The notes: generated by a model from the sequence alone, not told the origin. Positions 43,690 through 52,023 are shown, counted from the stretch's first letter. The stretch is DNA of 64,000 bases from Cellulomonas sp. HZM (GCF_000708885.1 NZ_JEOE01000005.1:62001-126000), one strand, 5' to 3'. Numbers and translations: made by a program.

Positions 43690-44114
43690 CGGGCCGTCGC
43701 CTCGTCCAGCAGGTCCATCGCGCGCTGGATCGTCGCCACGTCCTCGTCGGGCAGGGCCGCCAGGCGGGTTGCGAGCCACTCCGCGCGGGCCTCGCGGTCG
43801 CCGGCCGCGCGCTCGCGGCCCGCGTCCGTCAGGACGACGAGCTGGCGACGACCGTCGTCGGGGTCCGCGACCCGCGTGACGAACCCGCGCTCGTCGAGCA
43901 CGGCGATCGTCGCGGCCATCGACTGCGGCCGCACGCCCTCCGCGGCGGCGAACGTGCTGGCGGTGCCGACCTCGCCCTTGCCGAGCCGGATCAGCACCGC
44001 GAGCTGGCTCGCGGACAGGTCGTCGGCCTGCGCGACCTCCCGCATCCGGCGGCGCAGCCGTCCGAAGACGACGCGCACCTGCGTGGCCGTGTCCGCGGCG
44101 GTGGTGGTGGGCAC
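43686..44114 (-). CDS. MarR family transcriptional regulator
   Basis: A 142-residue winged-helix regulator: VFGRLRRRMREVAQADDLSASQLAVLIRLGKGEVG, recognition region TFAAAEGVRPQSMAATIAVLDERGFV, and wing VADPDDGRRQLVVLTDAG. The GTG at 44114 is used; there is no clear ribosome binding site. It is the first gene of a four-gene operon (regulator, exporter, isochorismatase-like, DUF6314). The short dyad ACTG-N2-CAGT at 44144-44153 lies 30 bp upstream and could be its operator. Confidence 0.88.
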   Translation of the reverse strand: MPTTTAADTATQVRVVFGRLRRRMREVAQADDLSASQLAVLIRLGKGEVGTASTFAAAEGVRPQSMAATIAVLDERGFVTRVADPDDGRRQLVVLTDAGRERAAGDREARAEWLATRLAALPDEDVATIQRAMDLLDEATAR

Positions 44115-44179
44115 GCCATCGACGGTACGCCTCGACAGCCCAAACTGCACAGTCCAACCTGTCGATCGCGTCCTGGGTC

Positions 44180-44241
44180 CGCCGAGCAAGCAGGTGGTCT
44201 CGCCATGGACCGGCTGAACGAAACCAACCGCTTGCTCGGCG
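44180..44241. repeat. 12-bp inverted repeat with 38-bp loop in divergent gap
   Basis: cgccgagcaagc at 44180-44191 is perfectly repeated in inverted form at 44230-44241. It lies 28 bp upstream of the MBL-fold gene and 66 bp from the marR start, so it could be a leader hairpin or paired operator sites. No known riboswitch motif was recognised. Confidence 0.6.
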
Positions 44242-44268
44242 CGGTCGGCGCGGGCAGGCTCGGGGCGC

Positions 44269-45081
44269 ATGTGGTGGATCTGCGCGACGTGTGGCGTCGA
44301 GCACGGGGAGCGGGTCGACGTGTGCGCCGTGTGCGCCGACGAGCGGCAGTGGGTGCCCGCGTCCGGGCAGTCGTGGACCACGCTCGACGAGCTCGCGGCC
44401 GCCGGCACGCACGTCGACGTGCGCGAGCTCGAGCCCGACCTCTTCGGGCTGACGACCTCGCCCGGCGTGGGGATCGGCCAGGAGTCCAAGGTGGTCCGGA
44501 CGTCGGTCGGGATGCTGCTGTGGGACCCGCTCGGGTACGTGGACGACGAGGCGGTCGCCGCGGTGCGTGCGCTCGGGGAGGTCGTGGCCGTCGTCGCGAG
44601 CCACCCGCACATGTTCGGCGTGCAGGTCGAGTGGTCGCGCGCGGTGGGTGGCGTGCCGGTGCTCGTCGCAGAGGCGGACCGGCACTGGGTGGCGCGCGAG
44701 GACCCGGCGATCGAGTCGTGGCGCGGCGAGCTCGAGGTGCTGCCGGGGGTCGTGCTGTCCCAGCCGGGCGGTCACTTCCCGGGCAGCGCGGTGGTCCACT
44801 GGGCGGCGGGGGCCGACGGGCGCGGCGCGCTGCTGAGCGGGGACACGATCTTCGCCAACCCCGACCGCACGTCGGTCAGCTTCATGCGGAGCTACCCCAA
44901 CCGCATCCCGCTGTCGGGCGCGGTCGCCGAGCGGGTGGCGGCCCACGTCGCGCGCCGCCCGTTCGAGCGGATGTACAACAACTTCGAGGGTGTCATCCCG
45001 GCGGACGCGCGCGAGGTCGTCCTGCGCTCGGCCGCCCGCCACGCCGCCTGGACCCGCGGCGACCACGACTCCCTGACCTGA
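44269..45081 (+). CDS. MBL-fold hydrolase with N-terminal zinc ribbon
   Basis: A 270-residue protein. The first 30 residues hold a CxxC...CxxC knuckle (ICATCGVEHGERVDVCAVCADERQ), a rubredoxin/zinc-ribbon type. A metallo-beta-lactamase fold follows: VVAVVASHPHMFG in the position of HxHxDH, GGHFPGSAVVHW, and ALLSGDTIFANPDR with the bridging Asp. The first metal motif lacks the Asp-His pair and the last His is not evident, so metal loading may be partial. The start ATG at 44269 places the zinc ribbon at the very N-terminus. Function unknown. Confidence 0.78.
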   Translation: MWWICATCGVEHGERVDVCAVCADERQWVPASGQSWTTLDELAAAGTHVDVRELEPDLFGLTTSPGVGIGQESKVVRTSVGMLLWDPLGYVDDEAVAAVRALGEVVAVVASHPHMFGVQVEWSRAVGGVPVLVAEADRHWVAREDPAIESWRGELEVLPGVVLSQPGGHFPGSAVVHWAAGADGRGALLSGDTIFANPDRTSVSFMRSYPNRIPLSGAVAERVAAHVARRPFERMYNNFEGVIPADAREVVLRSAARHAAWTRGDHDSLT

Positions 45082-45115
45082 CCAGGCCTGACCTGACCAG
45101 GCCTGACCTGGCCGG
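45072..45115. repeat. 15-bp tandem repeat
   Basis: The unit cctgacctgaccagg occurs twice in full (45072-45086, 45087-45101), with a third partial and diverged copy to 45115. It begins inside the last codons of the MBL-fold gene and supplies its stop codon, so recent slippage may have altered the C-terminus. Confidence 0.8.
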
Positions 45116-45134
45116 CCCGGTCCGGCCCCGCCCA

Positions 45135-45204
45135 CCGAGTGCGCAAGTTTCCGACGAGAGACGCAGTCCAGACTGGCGCACTCGTCGGAAACCCGCGCAC
45201 TCGG
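45135..45204. repeat. 70-bp palindromic element, family 1 copy 2
   Basis: Arms at 45135-45158 and 45181-45204 (22 of 24 pairs) enclose a 22-nt loop, agacgcagtccaga.... Relative to the copy at 41083, base pairs 1 and 18 have both partners exchanged (G-C to C-G), so pairing is kept. It lies between the converging MBL and GH30 genes. Confidence 0.92.
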
Positions 45205-45222
45205 CGCGGACGGCGGGCGGGA

Positions 45223-47154
45223 TCAGCGGTAGACGCGGATGTCGGCCAGGCTCCACCACGAGCCCGACGACGCCGTCGTCGTGACCCGCACGTATCGGGC
45301 CGTCGTCCGGCCGAGGTCGAGGCGGAGCAGCTGGCCCGTCCCGGTGCCGGCCGCGACCTGGTGCCAGATGTGCCCGTCGCGGCTCGTCGTCACCGTGTAC
45401 CCGCGTGCGTAGTCGCCGAGGTTGTCCCCGGAGTCCACGTCGAGGGTCGAGAACGTGCGCACGCGCCCGAGGTCCACCTGCAGGTACTGACCCGGCTCCT
45501 GTGCGGCTCCCGACGACCAGCGGGTCGACGCGTCGCCGTCGACCGCGAGCGCCGCGTCACCCGCGTTCACCGACGCCGTGGCCGACGAGACCGGGACCGA
45601 CCGCAGGTCGGAGCGCAGCGCCTTCGACGCCGGCCAGGTGAACGTCGCCAGGGCACCCCCGGGCAGCGTGTACTCGAACGAGCGGGACCCCACGCGCACC
45701 GCGAACGAGCGCGGGTCGTCGTTCTCGTTGTGCACGACGAGCGCCGTCGACCCGTCGGGGTTCCGGAACGCGACGTCCATGATCTGCCCGTTCCACCCGG
45801 TGGTCCCGAAGGACGTCGACCCGATGCGGACCGCGCCGGGCTTCACGAACTTCGAGAGGTGGCCGATCGTGTAGTACTCGGCGTCGGTGCGGACCGTCCC
45901 GTCGTCGAGCACGGTGACCAGTCCGGTGCACGTGTCGCAGCCGCCGTTGTGCGGGCCGCCGTTCTCGTCGAGCGCGATGTTCCAGTTGACCACCGACTTC
46001 GCCCAGTTCCGCGGGGTGCCGATCGTGAGCGTGCGGGCGTGCCACGTGAGCGTGCCGCGGAAGATCTGCGCGTCGGTGTCGTCGGGCCCGTGCGAGCCCG
46101 AGCACTCGGTGAACCAGATGCCCTTGCGCGGGTACGCGTCGTGCAGCGCGGTCTGCGCCGACGGGTCGCCGTAGTAGCAGTGGTAGGCGGTGCCGGCGAC
46201 CCACCTCGCGGCGGCGCTGTCGAGCAGCTGGTACGGGTAGTCCGTCCCGGGGTCCTCGCCCGGGGGCGTGCTCGCGGCGTCGTTGGGGTGGGTCTGCCAG
46301 TTGTGGTCGTAGCCGAGGATCTTGGTGCGCGGGCTGGCCTTCTTGAGCAGCGGGCCGAGCGCCTCGATCACCTTGATCTCCTGCGTGACCGGCATGTCCG
46401 TGCCGGGGTAGCCGCTGGGCGTGCGGTTCTGCGGCTCGTTCTGCACGGTGAGGTAGTCGACCGGGACGCCGGCGCGGGCGTACGCCTGCACGAACTTCAC
46501 GAGGTAGCGGGCGTAGGCGTCGTAGACCTTCGGGTCGTCCTTGAGCCGGCCGCCGACGAGCGAGTCGCCGGTCTTCATCCACGCCGGCGGGCTCCACGGC
46601 GTCGCGAGCACTGTCAGCTGCGGGTTGAGCTTCTTGGCCTGGCGCAGCAGCGGGAGGACCTGCTTCTCGTCGTGAGCGATCGAGAAGTGCTTCAGCGCGA
46701 AGTCCGTCTTCCCAGGGGCGACGTCGTCGAACGTGTAGTGCTCGGCCTCGGCGGTGAAGTCCGACGAGCCGACGGGCTGGCGCAGGAAGCTCACGCCGAT
46801 GCCCGTGCGCGGGTCGAACAGCTTCTTCATCGTGGCGTCGCGCTGCGTCTTCGGAAGCGCGGACAGGACGTGGGCCGACGAGTCCGTGATGGACGCGCCG
46901 AACCCGTCCATCGTCTGGAACGTCTGGTCGGGGTCGACGACGATCGTCGAGAGATCCGACGAGCCCTGCGTGAACGGCACCGAGGCGCGCTGGTGCAGCA
47001 GCTCGGACCGGTCGACCGTGGTGACCCACACCTGGGCCTGCGGCGTCGCGCCGCCGGTCGGGTGGCCGTGCCGGTCGTCGTGCGCGGCCGCCGGGGGGAC
47101 GGCCAGCGCGATCGCGGCGGTGGCGCCGACGAGCGCGAGGGTGGTTCTCCTCAT
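45223..47154 (-). CDS. Secreted GH30 endo-beta-1,6-glucanase-like enzyme with discoidin/CBM32 module
   Basis: A 643-residue secreted enzyme. A signal peptide ending near PPAAAHDD is followed by a GH30 barrel starting at FQTMDGFGASITDSSAHVL. The acid/base Glu240 is in VQNEPQN and the nucleophile Glu350 is in FTECSG; PWSPPAWMKT is also typical. The GH30 beta-sandwich follows, and a C-terminal discoidin domain occupies about residues 515-643 (DGDASTRWSSGAAQEPGQYLQVDLG). Features fit subfamily GH30_3, whose members cut beta-1,6-glucan of fungal walls; glucosylceramidase-type activity is an alternative. The ATG at 47154 has GGAG upstream. It is divergent from a LacI regulator, with likely operators between. 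Confidence 0.88.
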   Translation of the reverse strand: MRRTTLALVGATAAIALAVPPAAAHDDRHGHPTGGATPQAQVWVTTVDRSELLHQRASVPFTQGSSDLSTIVVDPDQTFQTMDGFGASITDSSAHVLSALPKTQRDATMKKLFDPRTGIGVSFLRQPVGSSDFTAEAEHYTFDDVAPGKTDFALKHFSIAHDEKQVLPLLRQAKKLNPQLTVLATPWSPPAWMKTGDSLVGGRLKDDPKVYDAYARYLVKFVQAYARAGVPVDYLTVQNEPQNRTPSGYPGTDMPVTQEIKVIEALGPLLKKASPRTKILGYDHNWQTHPNDAASTPPGEDPGTDYPYQLLDSAAARWVAGTAYHCYYGDPSAQTALHDAYPRKGIWFTECSGSHGPDDTDAQIFRGTLTWHARTLTIGTPRNWAKSVVNWNIALDENGGPHNGGCDTCTGLVTVLDDGTVRTDAEYYTIGHLSKFVKPGAVRIGSTSFGTTGWNGQIMDVAFRNPDGSTALVVHNENDDPRSFAVRVGSRSFEYTLPGGALATFTWPASKALRSDLRSVPVSSATASVNAGDAALAVDGDASTRWSSGAAQEPGQYLQVDLGRVRTFSTLDVDSGDNLGDYARGYTVTTSRDGHIWHQVAAGTGTGQLLRLDLGRTTARYVRVTTTASSGSWWSLADIRVYR

Positions 47155-47211
47155 CTCACTCTCCATCGAGTAGACGTGGGGCCGCCCGAGTGAAACAACC
47201 TGTAACATCGG

Positions 47212-47277
47212 GCGAACCGGTTGCAACCGTACAGAACACCCCGCGACGATGCGCATGTCAACTGCAGCGAACGGTTC
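47212..47277. promoter_or_regulatory. Putative LacI-type operators between GH30 and its regulator
   Basis: Two dyads lie in the 150-bp divergent gap: gcgaaccggttgc (47212-47224, core AACCGGTT) and gaacggttc (47269-47277). The first has the central-CG form expected of LacI-family sites. Direct repeats of GAAAC...TGTAACA near both starts may be promoter parts. Confidence 0.62.
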
Positions 47278-47304
47278 CCTTCGATGAAACGGCGGATGTA
47301 ACAC

Positions 47305-48321
47305 ATGCCCACTGTCCGCGACGTCGCCGCCCAGGCCGGCGTCTCCATCGCCACCGTCTCGCGCGTCCTCAACGGCGCCGACAACGTCGCACCCGCGACC
47401 CGCGCCCGTGTCGAGCAGGCGCTCGCGGCCGGAGGCACCACGGCCCCCGTGCCGCGCGCGTCGACGGGCGCCCGCAGCGGCCCGGTGTTCGTGCGCTGCC
47501 CGTACGTGCTCTCGGACTACTTCGGGCCCATCGTCTCCGCCGTCGCGGAGGCGCTCGACCTGCACGGCCGCACCATGCTGCTCGACGCGGGCGAGTCGGC
47601 GCAGGCGGGCCACCCGTTGTCGACGCTGCCGGTGCGCGACGTCGCCGGCGCGGTCCTGGTGCTCCCGCCGGAACCGGGCGAGGAGCTCGTCGCGCTGCGC
47701 CGACGAGGCTTCCCGTTCGTCGTCGTCGACCCGCGCGTGCCGCCCCCGCGGGACGTCGCCGCGGTCTCCGCCGCCCACTTCTCCGGCGCGCGCCAGGTCA
47801 CGCAGCACCTGCTCGCGCTCGGGCACCGTCGGATCGGCCTTGTGGCCGGCCCGCGCGAGTGGGTCGCCGGCAACGACCGCTACGCGGGCCACGCCGCGGC
47901 GATGGTCGACGTCGGGATCCTGCCCCCGCCCGAGCTGGTCCGGCACGCGCACGCCACCACGCAGGACGGCCACCGCGCGGCGGGCGAGCTGCTCGACCTG
48001 CCCGACCGGCCCACCGCGATCGTCTGCTTCAACGACCAGACCGCGGTGGGCGCGCTGCACGCCGCCGCGGAGCGCGGGCTGCGCGTCCCGGACGACGTCT
48101 CGGTGACCGGGTTCGACGACATCGAGGTGAGCCGCGCGACGACGCCCGAGCTCACGACCGTGCGCCAGCCGCTCGCGGAGATGGGGCGCATCGCCGTGAG
48201 CCTGCTCGCCCGACTCGTGGCGCGGCAGAAGGTCGACGCGCTGCACGTGGAGCTCGCGACCGAGCTGGTGGTGCGGGGGTCGACGGGCGCCGTGCGGTCG
48301 TCGCCTGGAGCAAACGGGTGA
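47305..48321 (+). CDS. LacI family transcriptional regulator
   Basis: A 338-residue repressor: TVRDVAAQAGVSIATVSRVLNGADNVAPATRARV helix-turn-helix and hinge, and a sugar-binding domain with FVRCPYVLSDYFGPIVSAVAEAL, GHRRIGLVAGPREWVAGNDRY, AIVCFNDQTAVGAL, and SVTGFDDIEVSRATTPELTTVRQP. The start ATG at 47305 lies 8 bp after GGCGGA. It is divergent from the GH30 gene and presumably controls it in response to a glucan oligosaccharide such as gentiobiose (inference). It is clearly different from the MalR-like protein at 24743-25759. Confidence 0.9.
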   Translation: MPTVRDVAAQAGVSIATVSRVLNGADNVAPATRARVEQALAAGGTTAPVPRASTGARSGPVFVRCPYVLSDYFGPIVSAVAEALDLHGRTMLLDAGESAQAGHPLSTLPVRDVAGAVLVLPPEPGEELVALRRRGFPFVVVDPRVPPPRDVAAVSAAHFSGARQVTQHLLALGHRRIGLVAGPREWVAGNDRYAGHAAAMVDVGILPPPELVRHAHATTQDGHRAAGELLDLPDRPTAIVCFNDQTAVGALHAAAERGLRVPDDVSVTGFDDIEVSRATTPELTTVRQPLAEMGRIAVSLLARLVARQKVDALHVELATELVVRGSTGAVRSSPGANG

Positions 48322-48464
48322 TCTGCGGACCGCCCGTGCGTGCCGGCTCATGCGTCGTCGAGACTCTGCCGAAGATGTTCGGGTCTGGGTGAAATGTCTC
48401 GAGGGGGATCGGTGCGCAGGTTGTTCGGTCGGGCGACGACGAGCGGGGTCCGGGGTGAGCGCGC

Positions 48465-49529
48465 TTGAGGTTCCATGACGTCCCGCTGGACCAGGCAGAG
48501 CTGTTCCGGGACCACGTGATCGCGCGGGAGCCGTACATGTTGCGGGAGCTGGCGTCGTGGATGGAGCAGACGGGCGGCCCGATCGAGCTGATGGACGCCT
48601 CGGTCACTTCTCTGATCCGGATGTGCGACTGGTATCTCGACTTAGCACGCGCCGGGTTCTTGGGCCTGGTCGACGACGCCGTCCCGGCGAGGTACCCAGA
48701 GCTGACGCTCGCGGAACAGAGGTCGCATCCGCACGCCGTGGCTCGGCGTCTGTCCGCGGCTGCCGGGGATCGTCTCGTGCACTACGTGCGCCTGGTCTGG
48801 GGTCGCTTGGTGCCCGAGTCCTACTGGGGTGTGTACACGGAACGACGCAGGCCCTTCGCGGAAAATCTCCGTCATCAGACCGTGGTCTTCTTGCCCGGAT
48901 GGCACTGGCCCGACCGCAAAGACATCGACTGGTCCGTCTTCGTGCAGGACAGCGCCGGCATCGGCTTCGGGGCCATGACCGGGGCGGCCGGGGAGTCCGA
49001 CCGGCTGGCATGGAGTGTTGCCAGCAGCTGCCCCCGGGACCTCAGGCCATGGCAGCAGTCCCGAGAGTCATCTGTTCTCACGGGCTATCTCGAGGCCGAC
49101 CTGCCGCCGATGCCTGAGATCGCGCGGGTGACTCCGGCGTTGGCGTGGGTGAGTGCGCCGGTGGAGCCGGAGGTGCGCGCAGCGGGCGACGGTGAGTGGG
49201 ACGAGATGGTGTTGGCGAAGGGGCCGGTGGGCGGGCTCGAGGAGCCGGGGCTGTTGGTGCCGTTGCCGGTGGATGCGGTGGTGGGGGCCTTGCGGGCCGC
49301 GGGGTTCGTCGGTGTCGATGCTCGTGGTGTCCTGGCGGAGGGGGAGTTCGAGCACGCCGAGGGTGTCGCGCACGTGATGACGTTGGTCCACGGAGGTGAG
49401 CTCAGGGCGGTGCACGTGGAGCCGGTGTCGCCCTCGGAGTCGTCGTGGGAGGCGGTGCTCGCGCCCCTGCGGATGCTGGCGGTCGACCTCGGGGCGAACT
49501 TCGGCCCGGCCGGCGACTACCCGGCGTGA
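48465..49529 (+). CDS. Orphan hypothetical protein
   Basis: A 354-residue soluble protein with a TTG start at 48465 after GGGGTGAG. The N-terminal 120 residues are helical and charged (FRDHVIAREPYMLRELASWMEQ, RMCDWYLDLARAGFLG). The middle is Trp-rich (VRLVWGRLVPESYWGVYTERRRPF, FLPGWHWPDRKDIDW). The C-terminal 120 residues are acidic with repeated PVEPEV/GPVGGLEEPG/PVSPSE turns. No signal, membrane or catalytic motif is visible and I do not recognise a family. Its composition differs between halves: the C-terminal half uses many GTG/GAG codons. The gene is flanked by unrelated carbohydrate genes. Confidence 0.6.
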   Translation: MRFHDVPLDQAELFRDHVIAREPYMLRELASWMEQTGGPIELMDASVTSLIRMCDWYLDLARAGFLGLVDDAVPARYPELTLAEQRSHPHAVARRLSAAAGDRLVHYVRLVWGRLVPESYWGVYTERRRPFAENLRHQTVVFLPGWHWPDRKDIDWSVFVQDSAGIGFGAMTGAAGESDRLAWSVASSCPRDLRPWQQSRESSVLTGYLEADLPPMPEIARVTPALAWVSAPVEPEVRAAGDGEWDEMVLAKGPVGGLEEPGLLVPLPVDAVVGALRAAGFVGVDARGVLAEGEFEHAEGVAHVMTLVHGGELRAVHVEPVSPSESSWEAVLAPLRMLAVDLGANFGPAGDYPA

Positions 49530-49571
49530 TGCCTGGTGAACACGATTCACCGACCTACGCGGCGGTACGGG

Positions 49572-49599
49572 TTGACACGGATTGTCCGAAAGGTACGTT
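49572..49599 (+). promoter_or_regulatory. Sigma70-type promoter for the GH55-like gene
   Basis: TTGACA at 49572-49577 and TACGTT at 49594-49599 are separated by 16 bp, about 100 bp before the ATG at 49701. This is one of the best matches to a housekeeping promoter in the window. The leader between holds no recognised riboswitch. Confidence 0.65.
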
Positions 49600-49700
49600 G
49601 GGCCTGACCCGCGGCAGCCGACACCCCCCGACGCCAACGATGGCGAACGGTCCGGAGGCCTGACGGGCCTTGTCGATCCTCATCGTCGAAAGGTCGATCC

Positions 49701-51593
49701 ATGCTGCCCAGCACGCACCCACGTCGGCTCCGCCGGCCCCGCAGAGCGCTCTCCGCGCTGCTCGCGGTGGCCCTCGCCGGCACCGTCTCCGCCCTGGCCG
49801 TCGCGCCCGCGAGCGCGCACGGCTCGTCGTCGTCGGACCCCGATCTCGGCCCCCACACCATCGTGTTCGACCCGAGCATGCCGGTCGACCAGATCCAGGC
49901 GAAGGTCGACGCGATCCACGCCCAGCAGGTCGACGCCGAGATGGGCGACGGCCGCTACGCGATCCTGTTCAAGCCCGGCACGTACGGCACCACCGAGCAC
50001 CCGCTGCGCTTCCAGGTCGGGTACTACACCGAGGTCGCAGGGCTCGGGCAGAACCCCGGCGACGTCAAGATCAACGGCGCGATCGAGGTCTACAACCGCT
50101 GCCTGCCCGTCCCCGAGGGCTCGGACCCCAACTGCATCGCGCTCGTGAACTTCTGGCGCTCCCTGTCCAACCTGTCGATCAACTTCGTCGGCGGGGGCGA
50201 CGGCTGCCGCGACAGCGCCAACTTCTGGGCCGTGTCGCAGGCGGCGCCCATGCGCCGCGTCGAGCTCACGGGCGCCAACCTCTCGCTCATGGACTACTGC
50301 ACGGCCGGGCCGCAGTACGCGTCCGGCGGGTTCATCGCCGACTCGAAGATGCCGTTCGTGGTGAGCGGGAGCCAGCAGCAGTTCATCACCCGCAACAGCT
50401 CGGTCGAGGGCTGGAGCAACTTCGTGTGGAACCAGGTGTTCTCCGGCGTGGAGGGCGCGCCCGCGGGCGGTGCCTTCACCGACGACAACAAGTACACGAC
50501 GATCGCCGCGACGCCCGTCTCGCGTGAGAAGCCGTACCTGTACGTCGACGGCAAGGGGAAGTGGAACGTCTTCGTCCCCGCGGCGCAGAAGAGCTCGGTC
50601 GGGACGTCGTGGAAGAACGGCTCGACCCCGGGCCGGTCGGTGCCGCTGTCGAAGTTCTACGTCGCCAAGCCCGGTGACTCCGTCAAGCGCATCAACCTCG
50701 AGCTGCTCGCGGGCAAGAACCTGCTGCTCACGCCGGGGATCTACGACAACGACCGCACGATCCTCGTGCCGCGCGCCAACCAGGTGGTGCTGGGCCTGGG
50801 GCTCGCGACGATCGTGCCCGAGAACGGTGTCGTGGGGCTGCAGACGCTCGACGCGCCGGGCATCGACGTCGCCGGGCTCATGTTCGACGCGGGTGCCAAG
50901 AACTCGCCCGCGCTGCTCGTCGTCGGCACGCAGCTGTCGAAGATCGACGGCCTGCTCAAGAAGCAGCACCTGTCCGACCCGTCCAACCCGACCGCGCTGC
51001 AGGACGTGTTCTTCCGCGTCGGCGGTGCCCACGTCGGCAAGGCCACGCAGTCGCTCGTGGTCAACGCGAACAACGTCGTCGTGGACCACACGTGGGCGTG
51101 GCGCGCGGACCACGGCCAGGGCGTCGGCTGGACCGTCAACACCGCCGAGACCGGCGTGCTGGTCAACGGCAACGACGTGCTCGCGACGGGTCTGTTCGCC
51201 GAGCACTACCAGAAGTACAACGTCGTGTGGAACGGCGAGCGCGGCACGACGATCTTCTTCCAGAACGAGCTGCCGTACGACGCACCGAACCAGGCGGCGT
51301 GGAAGCACGGCTCGACGCTCGGCTGGGCCGCGTACAAGGTCGCGCCGAACGTGAAGAAGCACGAGGCGTGGGGTCTGGGCAGCTACATCTACACGAACGT
51401 CGACCCGACGCTGCACGCCACGCAGTCGTTCGAGGTGCCGACGACCGCGGGGGTCAAGCTGCGCAACATGATCATCGTGTCGCTCAACAACGCCGGGACC
51501 ATCGACCACGTCGTCAACGGCGTGGGCGGCCCGGCGGCGGCCGCGCCTGGTGGCTCGACCACGGCCTACCTCGCGGAGTACCCGCAGCCGTGA
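49701..51593 (+). CDS. Secreted GH55-like beta-1,3-glucanase
   Basis: A 630-residue secreted protein: a twin-Arg-like n-region (RRLRRPRRALSALLAVALAG) and signal peptide, then two parallel beta-helix halves. Segments such as HTIVFDPSMPVDQIQAKVDAI, AILFKPGTYG, VGYYTEVAGLG, FWRSLSNLSI, CTAGPQYASGGF and EGWSNFVWNQVFSG resemble bacterial GH55 laminarinases, often listed as coagulation-factor 5/8 domain proteins. Length matches that group. The QNELPYD segment with Glu523 is in the region of the GH55 general acid; I cannot align it rigorously. Expected activity is exo-hydrolysis of beta-1,3-glucan. The start has AAAGG at 49689. It is probably monocistronic, between its own promoter and a strong terminator. 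Confidence 0.72.
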   Translation: MLPSTHPRRLRRPRRALSALLAVALAGTVSALAVAPASAHGSSSSDPDLGPHTIVFDPSMPVDQIQAKVDAIHAQQVDAEMGDGRYAILFKPGTYGTTEHPLRFQVGYYTEVAGLGQNPGDVKINGAIEVYNRCLPVPEGSDPNCIALVNFWRSLSNLSINFVGGGDGCRDSANFWAVSQAAPMRRVELTGANLSLMDYCTAGPQYASGGFIADSKMPFVVSGSQQQFITRNSSVEGWSNFVWNQVFSGVEGAPAGGAFTDDNKYTTIAATPVSREKPYLYVDGKGKWNVFVPAAQKSSVGTSWKNGSTPGRSVPLSKFYVAKPGDSVKRINLELLAGKNLLLTPGIYDNDRTILVPRANQVVLGLGLATIVPENGVVGLQTLDAPGIDVAGLMFDAGAKNSPALLVVGTQLSKIDGLLKKQHLSDPSNPTALQDVFFRVGGAHVGKATQSLVVNANNVVVDHTWAWRADHGQGVGWTVNTAETGVLVNGNDVLATGLFAEHYQKYNVVWNGERGTTIFFQNELPYDAPNQAAWKHGSTLGWAAYKVAPNVKKHEAWGLGSYIYTNVDPTLHATQSFEVPTTAGVKLRNMIIVSLNNAGTIDHVVNGVGGPAAAAPGGSTTAYLAEYPQP

Positions 51594-51620
51594 CCGTGCG
51601 GCACGCGGGCTCACGCTAGA

Positions 51621-51683
51621 GGCCGACGACGAGCGGGCCGCCTCCCCTCACCGGGAGGTGGCCCGCTCGATCGTCGTCCGGCC
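51621..51683. terminator. Bidirectional hairpin terminator
   Basis: A long imperfect stem (ggccgacgacgagcgggcc... at 51621-51646 pairing with 51652-51683) with a 5-nt loop lies between the converging GH55-like and YCII genes, 28 bp and 8 bp from their stops. There is no T-tract. Confidence 0.85.
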
Positions 51684-51690
51684 CACCCGG

Positions 51691-52023
51691 CTACATCGCG
51701 GCGCGGACCTCGATCGGCAGCCCCGTCGCGTGCGCGAACCGCCCGGCCCACGAGACCGCCTCGGCACGGTCGTGCACCTCGACCACGGTGAACCCGCCGA
51801 CCGACTCGTCGGAGGCCACCACGGGGCCGGTCGACTCGTGCACGTCGCGGCCGTCGGCCCGGACGGTCGTCGTCTGCGCCGCGGGCTCGAGACCGCACGC
51901 GAACACCCACAGCCCCGCGGTGCGCAGCTCCTGGTCCAGCGCGTCGACGTCGCGCATGATCTCGTCGATGTTCGCGGGCGCCGGCCCCTGCGGCTGCACG
52001 AACGTGAGCACGAACTTGGCCAC
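51691..52023 (-). CDS. YCII-related domain protein
   Basis: A 110-residue dimeric alpha/beta-barrel (YCII) protein of the type often paired with ECF sigma factors: FVLTFVQPQG at the start, GLWVFACGLEPAAQTTTVRA, and DESVGGFTVVEVHDRAEAVSWAGRF. The start is GTG 52023 with GGAGG upstream. No sigma factor is adjacent here. Role unknown; family members are small-molecule-binding or dehalogenase-like proteins. Confidence 0.82.
   Translation of the reverse strand: MAKFVLTFVQPQGPAPANIDEIMRDVDALDQELRTAGLWVFACGLEPAAQTTTVRADGRDVHESTGPVVASDESVGGFTVVEVHDRAEAVSWAGRFAHATGLPIEVRAAM

Noticed and set aside
44144-44153. ACTG-N2-CAGT dyad near the second marR gene as a firm operator
   Set aside because: Only eight paired bases and a single copy. 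It is mentioned in the gene entry but not listed as a feature.
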